64,000 nt of DNA from assembly GCA_934131175.1 (NCBI GenBank), contig CAKOZD010000001.1:124001-188000 (forward strand), given 5' to 3'. Within the stretch, counting starts at the first letter, position 1. Each line of letters opens with the position of its first letter. The notes below the pieces were generated by a model, which was not told where the DNA came from, did not search any database, and saw only the letters and a program-made list of their open reading frames with translations. Shown here piece after piece: positions 1-8,712 of this stretch. Made by a program: the position numbers and the translations under genes. This DNA is from an uncultured Bacilli bacterium (lineage in GTDB: Bacteria; Bacillota_I; Bacilli_A; RF39; UBA660).

Positions 1-78
1 GAAGTTCAAGAGTCATTAGAAAAACTAGAACAAGGAATAGAGTCACCTATAAAATACATTATAAAAATGAATGACTAA
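1..78 (+). CDS. C-terminal end of an unidentified protein (partial)
   Basis: The window opens inside a reading frame that runs 25 codons and stops at TAA 76-78. The fragment is charged and helix-like (ends IIKMND). A strong hairpin terminator follows within a few bases, which supports this being a true gene end. There is too little sequence to identify a family. Confidence 0.55.
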   Translation, partial: EVQESLEKLEQGIESPIKYIIKMND

Positions 79-81
79 TAT

Positions 82-132
82 AAAAGATTGCTTAAAGCAT
101 GATACTATGTCATGTACAAGCAATCTTTTTTT
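82..132. terminator. Bidirectional intrinsic terminator between converging genes
   Basis: Positions 82-93 and 118-129 are perfect 12-bp inverse complements (AAAAGATTGCTT / AAGCAATCTTTT), followed by a T run to 132. The other strand also reads into a T run, so it can serve both the partial plus-strand gene and the minus-strand gene ending at 137. Confidence 0.85.
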
Positions 133-136
133 ACTG

Positions 137-568
137 TTATTTATTTTCAGGAATTTCATTTATAATAAATTTATTATTATCTAAATCAAAAGATATTCTA
201 TAGTCAACATAATGTTCTATATCCATATCAACATCAATAGGTCCATATACTGAAGTAACGCTTTTTCTTAAAACATCAGGTCTTGTATAAGAGCAAAGAA
301 CACTTACTGTATTTCTACCAGGCAATAGATATAAAATGTTTTTTCCTTTAATTGTTTTAATTTTAGGTTTTTCTCCATTTACTTTTTGAACTTGTACAAC
401 AAGTGACTTAATACCTATAGAACTATCTAAATAAACTTTTCTAGCATATTTATTTTCTAATAACCACTTATCAACATCTTTATTTCTTTTCCATTTAACA
501 TAAAGTATAAATACTATAGAAAAAACTATAACTCCTAAACATAAAAGTATAATTGTATTATCATCCAT
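137..568 (-). CDS. Small membrane-anchored protein of unknown function (143 aa)
   Basis: I do not recognise the family. The product starts with a single hydrophobic segment at about residues 5-23 followed by a basic KWKRNK stretch, which predicts an N-terminal anchor with the remainder cytoplasmic. The rest is a beta-rich soluble domain of about 110 residues. An AAGGAG ribosome site precedes the ATG at 568 and overlaps the stop codon of the upstream gene (582-1088), so the two are probably translationally coupled in one minus-strand operon. Alternative: a signal-anchored extracellular domain. Confidence 0.7.
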   Translation of the reverse strand: MDDNTIILLCLGVIVFSIVFILYVKWKRNKDVDKWLLENKYARKVYLDSSIGIKSLVVQVQKVNGEKPKIKTIKGKNILYLLPGRNTVSVLCSYTRPDVLRKSVTSVYGPIDVDMDIEHYVDYRISFDLDNNKFIINEIPENK

Positions 569-581
569 ATTAACTAACTCC

Positions 582-1088
582 TTATAAGTGTTTACTTTGA
601 TTATTTATTTTCTTTTCAATTCCCATATTGTCATAAAATTCATCTAAAGTATAGGCAGAGTCAGGCCATGCATAATCAGTATTTTCTAAATAAGCCATTC
701 CATCAAAATAAGCATTCTCTAAATTAATTAGATTATTTAAATATTCATAGGACTCTTCCATTTTCTTTTTTTGCTTTTCTGTTATATTCTTTGGAGCCAT
801 TATAGTATAAATTAAGTAGTCTTCATCCCGTGGAGTAATAGAGCAACCATTTTCTAAGAAAATAATTCCAAGAGCCGCTAAATTCATAGCTTGTTTATGA
901 ATAGTCTCCTCAGTATAATTATAATTTAAACTTTTAAACCATTCCGTTGGAAGAATATCTTTTGCAAATGAACTATCATGATAATTATCTTCACCTAAAT
1001 CTCCAGCTTTAGAGTTCTTATGTATTCCAAATGGATGTTCAATGCCATCTTTATCAATTAAAATTCCCTTTACTTTTCCTAAATTCAT
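582..1088 (-). CDS. Hypothetical soluble protein, first gene of a two-gene operon (168 aa)
   Basis: The frame extends upstream to 1211, but the ATG at 1088 is the likely start because AGGTGG sits just before it and the extra upstream codons are hydrophobic and AT-rich like intergenic DNA. The protein is acidic with helical segments (an E/K-rich KQKKKMEES stretch near the middle) and no evident membrane segment or signal peptide. No family recognised; its size and charge are compatible with an immunity or regulatory protein, but that is only a guess. It is 13 bp upstream of the small membrane protein gene. Confidence 0.7.
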   Translation of the reverse strand: MNLGKVKGILIDKDGIEHPFGIHKNSKAGDLGEDNYHDSSFAKDILPTEWFKSLNYNYTEETIHKQAMNLAALGIIFLENGCSITPRDEDYLIYTIMAPKNITEKQKKKMEESYEYLNNLINLENAYFDGMAYLENTDYAWPDSAYTLDEFYDNMGIEKKINNQSKHL

Positions 1089-1213
1089 ATTACCACCTAC
1101 CTGACTATATAATAGCATACATATAAATAAAATGTAATCTAATTGTAAAGAACCTAAATTTAATAGTTTATTTTTTTCGTATAGTGATAATATAAAAATA
1201 GGAGATGACAAAA

Positions 1214-2179
1214 ATGAAATTAAATGATATAAGAGATATAGCTGTAATTGGTTCAGGGGTTATAGGATATTCATGGGCTTTATCATTCGCTATGAATGGT
1301 CACAAAGTACATGTATATGATGTAAAGGATGATGCATTAAAATTAGCAAAATCAAGAATTCATGATTCATTAGAAAATTTAGCATCAAACAAAGTTCTAA
1401 ATCCAAATAAAATTGAGAAAATAGAAAGTAGAATTAGTTACACAACATCTATTGAAAACGCTGTAAAAAATACAAAGTTTATTGTAGAATCAGGACCAGA
1501 AAAATATGAAGTTAAATGGTCAATTGTAAATGATGTTGAAAAATATGCAAGTGAAGATGCGATAATTGCTTCATCAACATCAGGTCTTTTAATAACAGAA
1601 ATAGCAAAAAATGCAAAACATCCAGAAAGATTTATCGGAGCACATCCATACAATCCACCACATTTAATACCTTTAGTAGAAATAACAAAAGGTGAAAAAA
1701 CAAAAGAGGAAAATGTACAATTAGCATATGATTTATATAAATCAATAAAAAAGGAACCGGTAATTTTACAAAAAGAAGCATTAGGATTTATCTGTAATAG
1801 AATTCAAATGGCTGTATATCGAGAAGTTAGTGACTTAGTTATGAGAGGTGTATGTTCTATAGAAGATGCTGATAAAGCAGTAACATATGGTCCGGGAATC
1901 AGATGGGCAATTATGGGCCCTAGTTTAGTATTTGAATTAGGTGGAGGACAAGGTCATATTGATGGATTAATGACTCATTTAAATGATTCGATAAAACTTT
2001 GGTTAAATGATATGGCCGATTGGAAAGAGTTCCCAGAAAAATTTCCTGAAATAGCAAGAGAGGGAGTAGAAGAAGCCTTAAAAAATAGACCAAAAGAAAT
2101 TGGTAATACAGATGAGTCCCTTGCAGAATATAGAGATAAAATGCTAATTGAAATATTAAAATTACATAATAAATTATAG
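1214..2179 (+). CDS. 3-hydroxyacyl-CoA / L-carnitine dehydrogenase-family NAD-dependent oxidoreductase
   Basis: About 321 aa. The N-terminus holds a Rossmann dinucleotide motif (IAVIGSGVIGYSWA, GxGxxG) followed by an acidic residue after strand 2 (VYDVKDD), typical for NAD. The middle has HPYNPPHLIPLVEI and an ALGFICNR segment, and the C-terminal helical domain has RWAIMGPSLVFELGGG. This combination is that of the L-carnitine dehydrogenase / lambda-crystallin branch of the hydroxyacyl-CoA dehydrogenase superfamily. The substrate (carnitine, gulonate or a hydroxyacyl-CoA) cannot be fixed from sequence. An ATG also exists at 1205, but AGGAG at 1200-1204 is correctly spaced only for the ATG at 1214. 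The S66 peptidase homologue follows 9 bp downstream. Confidence 0.8.
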   Translation: MKLNDIRDIAVIGSGVIGYSWALSFAMNGHKVHVYDVKDDALKLAKSRIHDSLENLASNKVLNPNKIEKIESRISYTTSIENAVKNTKFIVESGPEKYEVKWSIVNDVEKYASEDAIIASSTSGLLITEIAKNAKHPERFIGAHPYNPPHLIPLVEITKGEKTKEENVQLAYDLYKSIKKEPVILQKEALGFICNRIQMAVYREVSDLVMRGVCSIEDADKAVTYGPGIRWAIMGPSLVFELGGGQGHIDGLMTHLNDSIKLWLNDMADWKEFPEKFPEIAREGVEEALKNRPKEIGNTDESLAEYRDKMLIEILKLHNKL

Positions 2180-2188
2180 GGAGGTAAT

Positions 2189-3202
2189 ATGAAATATCCA
2201 AAATTCATAAAAGAAAACGATACAATAGGAATAATTGCACCATCTGCAGGAGCATATGATATAAAAAAGAAAAATAAGTTTATAAATGCTAAAAAAAATA
2301 TAGAAGAAAAAGGCTTTAAAGTAAGTCAATCAAAGTATTTATATAACTGTGAAAAAGGAAGAAGTACAAATAAATTTAATAGAGCAGAAGAAATAAATGA
2401 AGTAACAGAAAATGAAAACATAGACTTAATCTTAGCAGCAACAGGAGGAGATTTTTGCTTAGAAATATTACCATATATAGATTTTAAAAAACTAAGTGAA
2501 TGTAATAAGTATGTAGCAGGCTTTTCTGATCCGACATGCATTTTATTTCCATTAACTACAAAGTATGATGTCGCAACTATATATGGGCAAAACTTTAGTC
2601 CTTTTGGAATGGAGAAACTTCATAAATCGCAAGAAGACTTTATAAATATTATAACCGGTAAAAAACTAGAAGAAGAAAGCTATGATTTATATGAGGATGG
2701 ATATCAAGAATCAACTACAGGATTAGAGTTCTATAATTTAACTAAAAAGGTAGAATGGGAAACATTAAATAGTAAAGATGTTAATGTAGAAGGAAGAATA
2801 ATAGGAGGGTGTCTAGATATAATTTCTGAACTTTCTGGAACAAAGTATGATGGAACACAAGAATTTCTAGAAAAGTATAAAGAAGATGGAATTATTTGGT
2901 ATTTTGATAATTGTGAATTAAATCTAGATGCAACTATCAGAGTACTTTGGAAACTAAATGAACTTGGATATTTTAAATACACGAAAGCTATTATATTTGG
3001 TAGATTTGGTTGTGAAGAAAGTTATTATGATTATAATACTAAGACTTGTTTAGAAGATAGTATCTTAAATGAATTAGATATTCCCGTAATATATAATGCT
3101 GATATTACACATAAGGCTCCATGCCTAACTATTATTAATGGTAGTATCGCAACTGTTTCTGTAAAAAATAATCAAGGAAAAATAAAATTTAAATTAAAAT
3201 AA
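2189..3202 (+). CDS. S66 family LD-carboxypeptidase / MccF-like protein with Cys at the nucleophile position
   Basis: 337 aa, normal for family S66 (LdcA trims peptidoglycan tetrapeptides; MccF cleaves microcin C). The N-terminus has IGIIAPSAG, the mid region ATGGDFCLEILPYIDF, then IIGGCLDII and a C-terminal DITHKAPCLTIINGSI. The family nucleophile is normally Ser three residues after GG; here that position is Cys90 (codon TGC). His308 (ITHKAP) and a candidate Glu243 are present. A GGAGG site precedes ATG 2189. No signal peptide, so probably cytoplasmic like LdcA. The Cys could mean an altered mechanism or a non-hydrolytic member of the GGDF-type branch of S66. Confidence 0.8.
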   Translation: MKYPKFIKENDTIGIIAPSAGAYDIKKKNKFINAKKNIEEKGFKVSQSKYLYNCEKGRSTNKFNRAEEINEVTENENIDLILAATGGDFCLEILPYIDFKKLSECNKYVAGFSDPTCILFPLTTKYDVATIYGQNFSPFGMEKLHKSQEDFINIITGKKLEEESYDLYEDGYQESTTGLEFYNLTKKVEWETLNSKDVNVEGRIIGGCLDIISELSGTKYDGTQEFLEKYKEDGIIWYFDNCELNLDATIRVLWKLNELGYFKYTKAIIFGRFGCEESYYDYNTKTCLEDSILNELDIPVIYNADITHKAPCLTIINGSIATVSVKNNQGKIKFKLK

Positions 3203-3241
3203 AAATACTAGTAAGTGTAAAAGCTTATCTAGTATTTTTTG
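3202..3241. terminator. Bidirectional terminator between convergent genes
   Basis: AAAATACTAG (3202-3211) pairs with CTAGTATTTT (3229-3238); TAAG/CTTA inside extends the stem. T-rich on both strands. The minus-strand gene ends at 3225, so its last codons lie inside the 3' arm. Confidence 0.75.
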
Positions 3242-5444
3242 AATTATTTTCTTCTTGTAAGAATGTTTCAGTATTTTCTTTCTTTTGAATTGCCCCTAAA
3301 GCCTCAAGCACAGTCATTAAAGATATATATCCTGCAGATAATTTGTGAGATAAATCATTTATAAAATTGTACATTTCTTGAGTTTTAGTAAATCCATTAA
3401 TATATTCTGATATTTTATTTAGATTATTATTTGAAGATAAAATAGATGATACAACTTTATATAAGTCGCTATCTGTATCTTTTGCATTACCGAAGAATCT
3501 ATAAAAATCAAGTAATTTCTCGGCATCCATATTAGAAATTTCTTCAGAAATCTTAACATAATCAGGAATTAAAGCTTTCTCAGCACTCTCTACACCAAAC
3601 CATTTAAGGATATTATCAGCAAAATTCATATTTGTGCCTGCATCAGCAATATATGAACTTGCACTTGTAGAAGAAATATCAGAACCTATACCATTACCAT
3701 GATTATTTTTCCAGTATTCATATCCGTAACCAATTACTGCATCTCCATTATCTTCAACTTTATAATCATCACTACCAAATTTATTATAAAGATCTTGGTT
3801 TTCCTTAATAATGTCAGCATCTTTAACGTTGTCAAGCGGAACATCTTTTCCATCAGGAATCTTTACGGGCGTATATATATTATTATTTGGAAATAATTTC
3901 TGACTTAATTCTGGAAGAAAAGTACCTCCCTTTAAAATATCATATATTGATAGTGCTGCAAGACCAGCAGTAAATAATCCTATTGAAATAGAACCTGCTT
4001 TTTTTAAATTATCTAGAAAACTTTTATCTTCTAAACATTCTTTAAGATTATGAAGCATCTCTTTAGCTTTTTGCTTATCTTCACTATTCAATTTATTAAT
4101 TGCTTCTTCTAGTTCATCAACATTTTTAGGAACTGGATCCAAATTAATATTTATATCTTTCATGTAACAAGTCATAATATCCACAATTATAAATTCAATA
4201 ATATTTGATGAGTCATCAAGCTTGTCTTGAATTTTTTTAAGTTCTTCTTCATCTTCAGATGCATATTTTTCTTTATCAAGGCTCATAAAATAATTGTTTT
4301 CTTTTTTATTTTTTGAATTTTCGTATATTCTCTTAATAGCAGAAGCAATACCTAGAGTTGTGCTTGCTATTAAACCACCAGTAGCACCAATAGCAGCAAA
4401 AGAAGCAATATTTTCTAGGGCAAAGAATTTTTCAGCGTAAGAACCAATCAACGGAATATGTTGTAAAACTTCACTTCCTACAACACCTAAAGCCCCATTT
4501 AATGCAGTATACCAAGATGCATTAGTTTGTTTCTCAATCCATGCACCTAAAAGTGTTCCGTTAAGGACTCCTGCTGTAACGCCAGGATCAACACCATTAA
4601 CCATATTGGCTAGATGTATTCCAAATGCTCCACCTGCAGAAATACCAGCAGCAGAAGATGCAACAACGTTTAATTTTTTCTTTGCTTTTTTCAACCTATC
4701 TTCTAAATTATCAACTTTTCCCAATTTATTATTTAAAAAAACACATAATTCTTTTTTTTCTTTATTAGGTAAACTATATATAGCTTGTCTTAACGATAAA
4801 TATCCTGTATTTTCAAAAGAAATAGAATGTTCATTAAGAAATTGAATAATTTGATTTTGCATTTCTTCACTGAAACGAGTATCTAAATATTTGCCATCTT
4901 TTCTAGTAGCTTCCAAGTCCATTAAAATATTATTTAGTTCATTTGTTTCATTAGCTTTTATTATTTCTTTTCTATTTTTAACAACTTTATATATAGAATA
5001 TCCACCAAGAGCAGCACCGACAAGAGCTTTAGTTCCAATAGTAGGAGCAAGAAGTAAAGCTGTTCTTCCTGCTAATGAAATTCCTAAAGTCTTTCCAATA
5101 GTCTTTGTTAAATCACTACTCATAAATTTAGTAAATGCAGATGTAGAACCTTTATCAAGAGATTCAACCATTTTATTTACAGACTCAGATATATGATTAA
5201 TTTTATCCATAGCTTTATTAAAATCAAGCTCATTTAAATTAGATTTAAGATACTTTGTAAGTTCATTTACTGAATTAAAATTATTTTCAATATTTATACC
5301 CATTTCTTCAAGTTCGGTATTTATAAGATTAAGTTTAGCATTTTCCATCTTAGCTCTTAATTCATTAAGAGCCTTCTTTTTTTTTCTATGAATTTTTGGC
5401 AGATTTATTGAAAAACTTTTATTTGCAGTATTTTCCATCTCCAT
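3225..5444 (-). CDS. Large glycine-rich multi-segment membrane protein of unknown function (739 aa)
   Basis: Not recognised. Start chosen at ATG 5444, with AAGGTG upstream and the preceding gene ending 1 bp away. Visible layout: a basic N-terminus, a coiled-coil region (about 25-110), then Gly/Ala-rich hydrophobic stretches at about 121-155, 258-300, 312-372 and 483-505, separated by charged helical regions, and a hydrophilic, Asn/Ser-rich C-terminal part (about 510-739). Such Gly/Ala-rich hydrophobic blocks resemble membrane-inserting or glycine-zipper segments of phage tape-measure or toxin-like proteins, but no toxin motif is seen. It follows a 62-residue acidic protein in a two-gene minus-strand operon. 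Confidence 0.8.
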   Translation of the reverse strand: MEMENTANKSFSINLPKIHRKKKKALNELRAKMENAKLNLINTELEEMGINIENNFNSVNELTKYLKSNLNELDFNKAMDKINHISESVNKMVESLDKGSTSAFTKFMSSDLTKTIGKTLGISLAGRTALLLAPTIGTKALVGAALGGYSIYKVVKNRKEIIKANETNELNNILMDLEATRKDGKYLDTRFSEEMQNQIIQFLNEHSISFENTGYLSLRQAIYSLPNKEKKELCVFLNNKLGKVDNLEDRLKKAKKKLNVVASSAAGISAGGAFGIHLANMVNGVDPGVTAGVLNGTLLGAWIEKQTNASWYTALNGALGVVGSEVLQHIPLIGSYAEKFFALENIASFAAIGATGGLIASTTLGIASAIKRIYENSKNKKENNYFMSLDKEKYASEDEEELKKIQDKLDDSSNIIEFIIVDIMTCYMKDININLDPVPKNVDELEEAINKLNSEDKQKAKEMLHNLKECLEDKSFLDNLKKAGSISIGLFTAGLAALSIYDILKGGTFLPELSQKLFPNNNIYTPVKIPDGKDVPLDNVKDADIIKENQDLYNKFGSDDYKVEDNGDAVIGYGYEYWKNNHGNGIGSDISSTSASSYIADAGTNMNFADNILKWFGVESAEKALIPDYVKISEEISNMDAEKLLDFYRFFGNAKDTDSDLYKVVSSILSSNNNLNKISEYINGFTKTQEMYNFINDLSHKLSAGYISLMTVLEALGAIQKKENTETFLQEENNSKNTR

Positions 5445-5445
5445 A

Positions 5446-5634
5446 TTATTCACCTTTTTCTTCTTTATTGTTTTCTTTTTCAATAAAAGTATTTTCTACA
5501 TTATTAAGTGTCTGAACATAATATGCTAATTGGTAAAAATCCATATCTTTTAGCATTTTATCCGGAATAAATTCTATGTCATCAATTTTCTTTATAAAAT
5601 TTTCTAACTCTTCATTTTTCTCTTTTTCATTCAT
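5446..5634 (-). CDS. Small acidic protein, partner of the 739-aa membrane protein (62 aa)
   Basis: The product is highly charged (MNEKEKNEELENF...) and lacks membrane segments. The ATG at 5634 is preferred over the one at 5643 because AGGAG (about 5644-5648) overlaps the latter. The stop lies 1 bp before the start of the 739-aa gene, so they are almost certainly co-translated. Helical and possibly a chaperone or adaptor for the large protein; that role is inference from the gene arrangement only. Confidence 0.65.
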   Translation of the reverse strand: MNEKEKNEELENFIKKIDDIEFIPDKMLKDMDFYQLAYYVQTLNNVENTFIEKENNKEEKGE

Positions 5635-5770
5635 ATCAAACATCTCCTAAAAATAAGTATATCTATAAAAAAAGAATAATTGCAATGATATTACAAATAA
5701 AAAAACAAGTTTACATAAAAAATACATAGTAAATTTAATAACATGGTATACTTAATTATAGGAGGTACAT

Positions 5771-6601
5771 ATGTATAAAATATTAAGAAATGAGAAGATA
5801 AGTGAAAGTAGTTATTTATTAACTATAAAGTGCCCTATGGTTATAAAAAATGCTATACCAGGACAATTTATTATAGTTATGTCGAAAGAGGATAGTGAAA
5901 GAATACCATTAACAATTTATGATTATAATTTAGATGATGGTACTCTAGATTTAATATATCAAGTTGTAGGAGCATCAACTAAAGAACTATCGAAGAATAA
6001 AGAAGAGGTATTTGCAATTACAGGACCATTAGGTAAACCTAATGAGATATGCAAAAACTATGAAGAATATAAAGAAAAAAGAATTGTCTATGTAGCAGGA
6101 GGAGTAGGAATAGCACCAGTATATCCACAAGTTAAATATTTAAAAGAAAAAGGGTTTAATATTGATGTTATATATGGAGCAAGAAGTAAAGATTTATTAC
6201 TTATAAAAGATAAAATAGAACAAGTTGCAAGTAAAGTTTATTATGTAACAGATGATGGAACATACGGAGAAAAGGGATTTGTTACAGATATTTTAAAAAA
6301 ACATATTAATGAATATGATATCTGTGTTGCAATTGGACCAGTAATAATGATGAAAAATGTTGCAGAATTAACTAAAGAATATAATTTGAAAACTATTGTT
6401 AGTATGAATCCAATAATGGTAGATGGAACTGGTATGTGTGGAGCATGTCGCTGTGAGGTAGAAGGAAAGCCAAAATTTGCTTGTATTGATGGACCAGAAT
6501 TTGATGGACATAAAATAAACTTTGATATTGCATTAAAAAGAATGAATATTTATAAAAAAGAAGAGGAAGAACTAATGATTAAGGAGGAGAAATGTGATTA
6601 A
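5771..6601 (+). CDS. nfnA: NADH-dependent ferredoxin:NADP+ oxidoreductase subunit A (NfnA / SudB-like)
   Basis: 276 aa flavoprotein of the ferredoxin-NADP reductase superfamily, of the type also used as dihydroorotate dehydrogenase electron-transfer subunit PyrK. It shows an FAD-binding N-terminal barrel, the NAD-binding VAGGVGIAPVYP motif, and a C-terminal [2Fe-2S] cysteine set (MCGACRCEV ... FACIDGP). In the NfnAB complex subunit A carries FAD and [2Fe-2S] and reacts with NADH. The next gene is the matching large subunit, overlapping by 8 bp, which favours NfnA over PyrK. AGGAGG precedes ATG 5771. Cytoplasmic. Confidence 0.85.
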   Translation: MYKILRNEKISESSYLLTIKCPMVIKNAIPGQFIIVMSKEDSERIPLTIYDYNLDDGTLDLIYQVVGASTKELSKNKEEVFAITGPLGKPNEICKNYEEYKEKRIVYVAGGVGIAPVYPQVKYLKEKGFNIDVIYGARSKDLLLIKDKIEQVASKVYYVTDDGTYGEKGFVTDILKKHINEYDICVAIGPVIMMKNVAELTKEYNLKTIVSMNPIMVDGTGMCGACRCEVEGKPKFACIDGPEFDGHKINFDIALKRMNIYKKEEEELMIKEEKCD

Positions 6602-7955
6602 TTTAGAAAAAGTGCCAATGAGAACACAAAGTCCTGAAATAAGAAATAAAAATTTTGAAGAGGTAGAACTTGGATATAATGACGAAGAAGCGCTAGAAGA
6701 AGCAAATAGATGTCTTAACTGTAAAATACCAAGATGTGTACAAGGGTGTCCAATAAACATTAAAATACCAGAATTTATAAGTGCTATCAAAGAGCAAGAT
6801 ATAAAAAAAGCCTATAAAATCATAAGTGAATCTTCATCATTATCAGCAATTTGTGGAAGAGTATGTCCTCAAGAAAAACAATGTGAAGGAAAATGCGTCA
6901 GAGGAATAAAAGAAGATGCGATAGCAATAGGGGCATTAGAAAGATATGTATCTGATAAGGCTTTAATAAATGATATGCAAAGTGAATTTATAAAGGAAAA
7001 AAATAATAAAAAAGTTGCAATCATAGGAAGTGGACCTGCTGGTTTAGCATGTTCATCAGAATTGATAAAGCATGGCTTTAGTGTTGTTATATATGAATCT
7101 CTTCACAAAGCAGGTGGTGTATTAACTTATGGTATACCAGAATTTAGATTACCTAAAGAAATAGTAAATAAACAAATTGATAACTTAAAAAGACAAGGTG
7201 TAAAAATAAAATTAAATATACCAATAGGAAATGCAATTACTATAAATGAACTGAAAGAAGAATATGATGCAATATTTATTGGAACTGGCGCTGGTATTCC
7301 TAAATTTATGGGAATAGATGGAGAAGATGCGAATGAAGTGTTTTCTGCAAATGAAATACTAACTAGAATAAATCTTATGAAAAGTTATAAAGATAGTTCA
7401 AAAACACCAATAAAAAAGTCAGGTATTGCCTATGTAATAGGTGGAGGTAATGTTGCAATGGATGCAGCAAGGTCACTAAAAAGACTTGGAATTGAGACTC
7501 ACTTAATGTATAGAAGAAGTGAAGAAGAATTACCTGCTAGAAAAACTGAAGTTCAACATGCCAAAGAAGAAGGGATTATTTTTGATATCTTGAAAAATCC
7601 GAAAAGAATTATTAAAGATGAAAATAATAGTGTTACAGGAATTGAGTATGTTGATATGCAACTAGGAGAAGCTGGAGAAGATGGAAGAAGAAAAGTAACA
7701 GAAATAAAAGGGTCAAATAAAATATTAAAATGCAATATGGTAATTATGGCATTAGGAACATTACAAAACCATGAAGCATTGAAGAAATCTAATATCAAAT
7801 TAAGTGATAAAGGATTAATTGTAGTTAATGATTTTGAAACAACCGAAAGTAATATATATGCTGGAGGGGATGCTGTAACTGGAGCAGCAACAGTAATACT
7901 TGCTATGGAAGCCGGCAAAAAGGCCGCTGAAAAAATAATAAATAAATGTAAATAA
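6594..7955 (+). CDS. nfnB: NADH-dependent ferredoxin:NADP+ oxidoreductase subunit B (NfnB / GltD-like)
   Basis: 453 aa. The N-terminal domain has the two cysteine clusters of the GltD family (CLNCKIPRCVQGCP and CGRVCPQEKQCEGKC) that hold [4Fe-4S] centres, followed by an FAD site (VAIIGSGPAGLAC) and a second dinucleotide site (VIGGGNVAMDAAR), with a C-terminal IYAGGDAVTGAATV flavin motif. Starts at GTG 6594 with AAGGAGGAG upstream and overlaps nfnA. No glutamate synthase large subunit is adjacent, so electron-bifurcating transhydrogenase (NADPH/NADH/ferredoxin balance) is the better reading than glutamate synthase small subunit. Confidence 0.85.
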   Translation: MINLEKVPMRTQSPEIRNKNFEEVELGYNDEEALEEANRCLNCKIPRCVQGCPINIKIPEFISAIKEQDIKKAYKIISESSSLSAICGRVCPQEKQCEGKCVRGIKEDAIAIGALERYVSDKALINDMQSEFIKEKNNKKVAIIGSGPAGLACSSELIKHGFSVVIYESLHKAGGVLTYGIPEFRLPKEIVNKQIDNLKRQGVKIKLNIPIGNAITINELKEEYDAIFIGTGAGIPKFMGIDGEDANEVFSANEILTRINLMKSYKDSSKTPIKKSGIAYVIGGGNVAMDAARSLKRLGIETHLMYRRSEEELPARKTEVQHAKEEGIIFDILKNPKRIIKDENNSVTGIEYVDMQLGEAGEDGRRKVTEIKGSNKILKCNMVIMALGTLQNHEALKKSNIKLSDKGLIVVNDFETTESNIYAGGDAVTGAATVILAMEAGKKAAEKIINKCK

Positions 7956-7977
7956 ATATAAAATAAATAAAAAAACA

Positions 7978-8006
7978 TTTACAATAAAATTTTTAAATGC
8001 TATATT
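7978..8006 (+). promoter_or_regulatory. Predicted sigma-A promoter of the WXG100 operon
   Basis: TTTACA (7978-7983), exactly 17 bp, TATATT (8001-8006), about 77 bp before the WXG100 start codon. No clear terminator separates nfnB from this site, so some read-through is possible. Confidence 0.55.
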
Positions 8007-8082
8007 CAAATTGTAACAGGGTAAGGTTTTCTTGCAAGTGTTATATATAATTTTAGTTTTATCGAAAGGTGGTGTTCATTTA

Positions 8083-8373
8083 ATGAACGGAGTAAGTCAA
8101 GATAGTGAAGCTCTAAGACAAGATGCTAGCTATATTAATGAAATGGCAGAAACATTTAAAAGTCAATATGAACAATTATTTCAAGAAATGGAAGCAAATT
8201 TAAGCGCAGATGCAAATGAAAGTATCGCATGGTGGGGACCTCAAGCAGGGTTATTTTTAAATAACTTTAATAAGAAAAAAGATGATTTCAATAACGCTTA
8301 TAAAAATGTAACAAGTATGGCAACAAATCTAGAAGAACAAGCACAAGCTTGGGATTCATTTGAAAATGCTTAG
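8083..8373 (+). CDS. WXG100-family (ESAT-6-like) protein (96 aa)
   Basis: The frame opens upstream, but ATG 8083 follows AAAGGTGGTG at good spacing. The product is 96 aa, has no signal peptide, and is predicted to be two helices joined by a turn containing WWGPQAG, i.e. a WxG motif near the middle (about residue 50), the hallmark of WXG100 proteins exported by type VII secretion as helical-hairpin dimers. It heads a four-gene set of likely related products. No EssC/EccC ATPase or EsaA/EssB component lies in this window, so the secretion machine must be elsewhere if present. Confidence 0.75.
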   Translation: MNGVSQDSEALRQDASYINEMAETFKSQYEQLFQEMEANLSADANESIAWWGPQAGLFLNNFNKKKDDFNNAYKNVTSMATNLEEQAQAWDSFENA

Positions 8374-8392
8374 TATATAAGGAGGAAAATAA

Positions 8393-8704
8393 ATGGCAAC
8401 TAAATCAGGAATGAATTATGATAAGGTACAGAAACTTATCGAATATTTAGATTCACAAAAGACATCTATTATCAATAACTTAACAGACTTAAGTAATGAA
8501 GCTCCATCAAAAATAGCAGCTCATTATTCTGGACAAGCAGCAGAAACATATAAGAGCACATTAACTAATGTTATTAATAAAATAACTGAAACATTAGATA
8601 CAATGATTGCTGAGTTAAAAACAAATACACAACAAAAACAAGAAGATTATGCTGCACAAGATGCCAAAATGCAAGATTCAGCAGATGCTGGTATTTCTGC
8701 ATAA
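8393..8704 (+). CDS. Second WXG100-like protein, with YSG in place of WxG (103 aa)
   Basis: 103 aa, all-helical by composition, no signal peptide. The central turn reads HYSGQAAETYKS at residues 44-55, where WXG100 proteins have WxG, so Tyr replaces Trp. Length and layout match the family. The gene follows the first WXG100 gene by 19 bp with a GGAGG site. The pair could form a heterodimer, as ESAT-6/CFP-10 do; that is inference. The C-terminus is Gln/Asp/Ala rich. Confidence 0.7.
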   Translation: MATKSGMNYDKVQKLIEYLDSQKTSIINNLTDLSNEAPSKIAAHYSGQAAETYKSTLTNVINKITETLDTMIAELKTNTQQKQEDYAAQDAKMQDSADAGISA

Positions 8705-8712
8705 TAGGAAAT

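Noticed and set aside
1438..2208. Minus-strand ORFs opposite the dehydrogenase gene
   Set aside because: Low-complexity, Phe/Leu/Tyr-rich translations typical of antisense shadows of AT-rich genes; no RBS and no recognisable domain.
8032..8082. 17-residue extension of the first WXG100 protein
   Set aside because: No ribosome site for the upstream start and off-family residues; ATG 8083 has a proper one.
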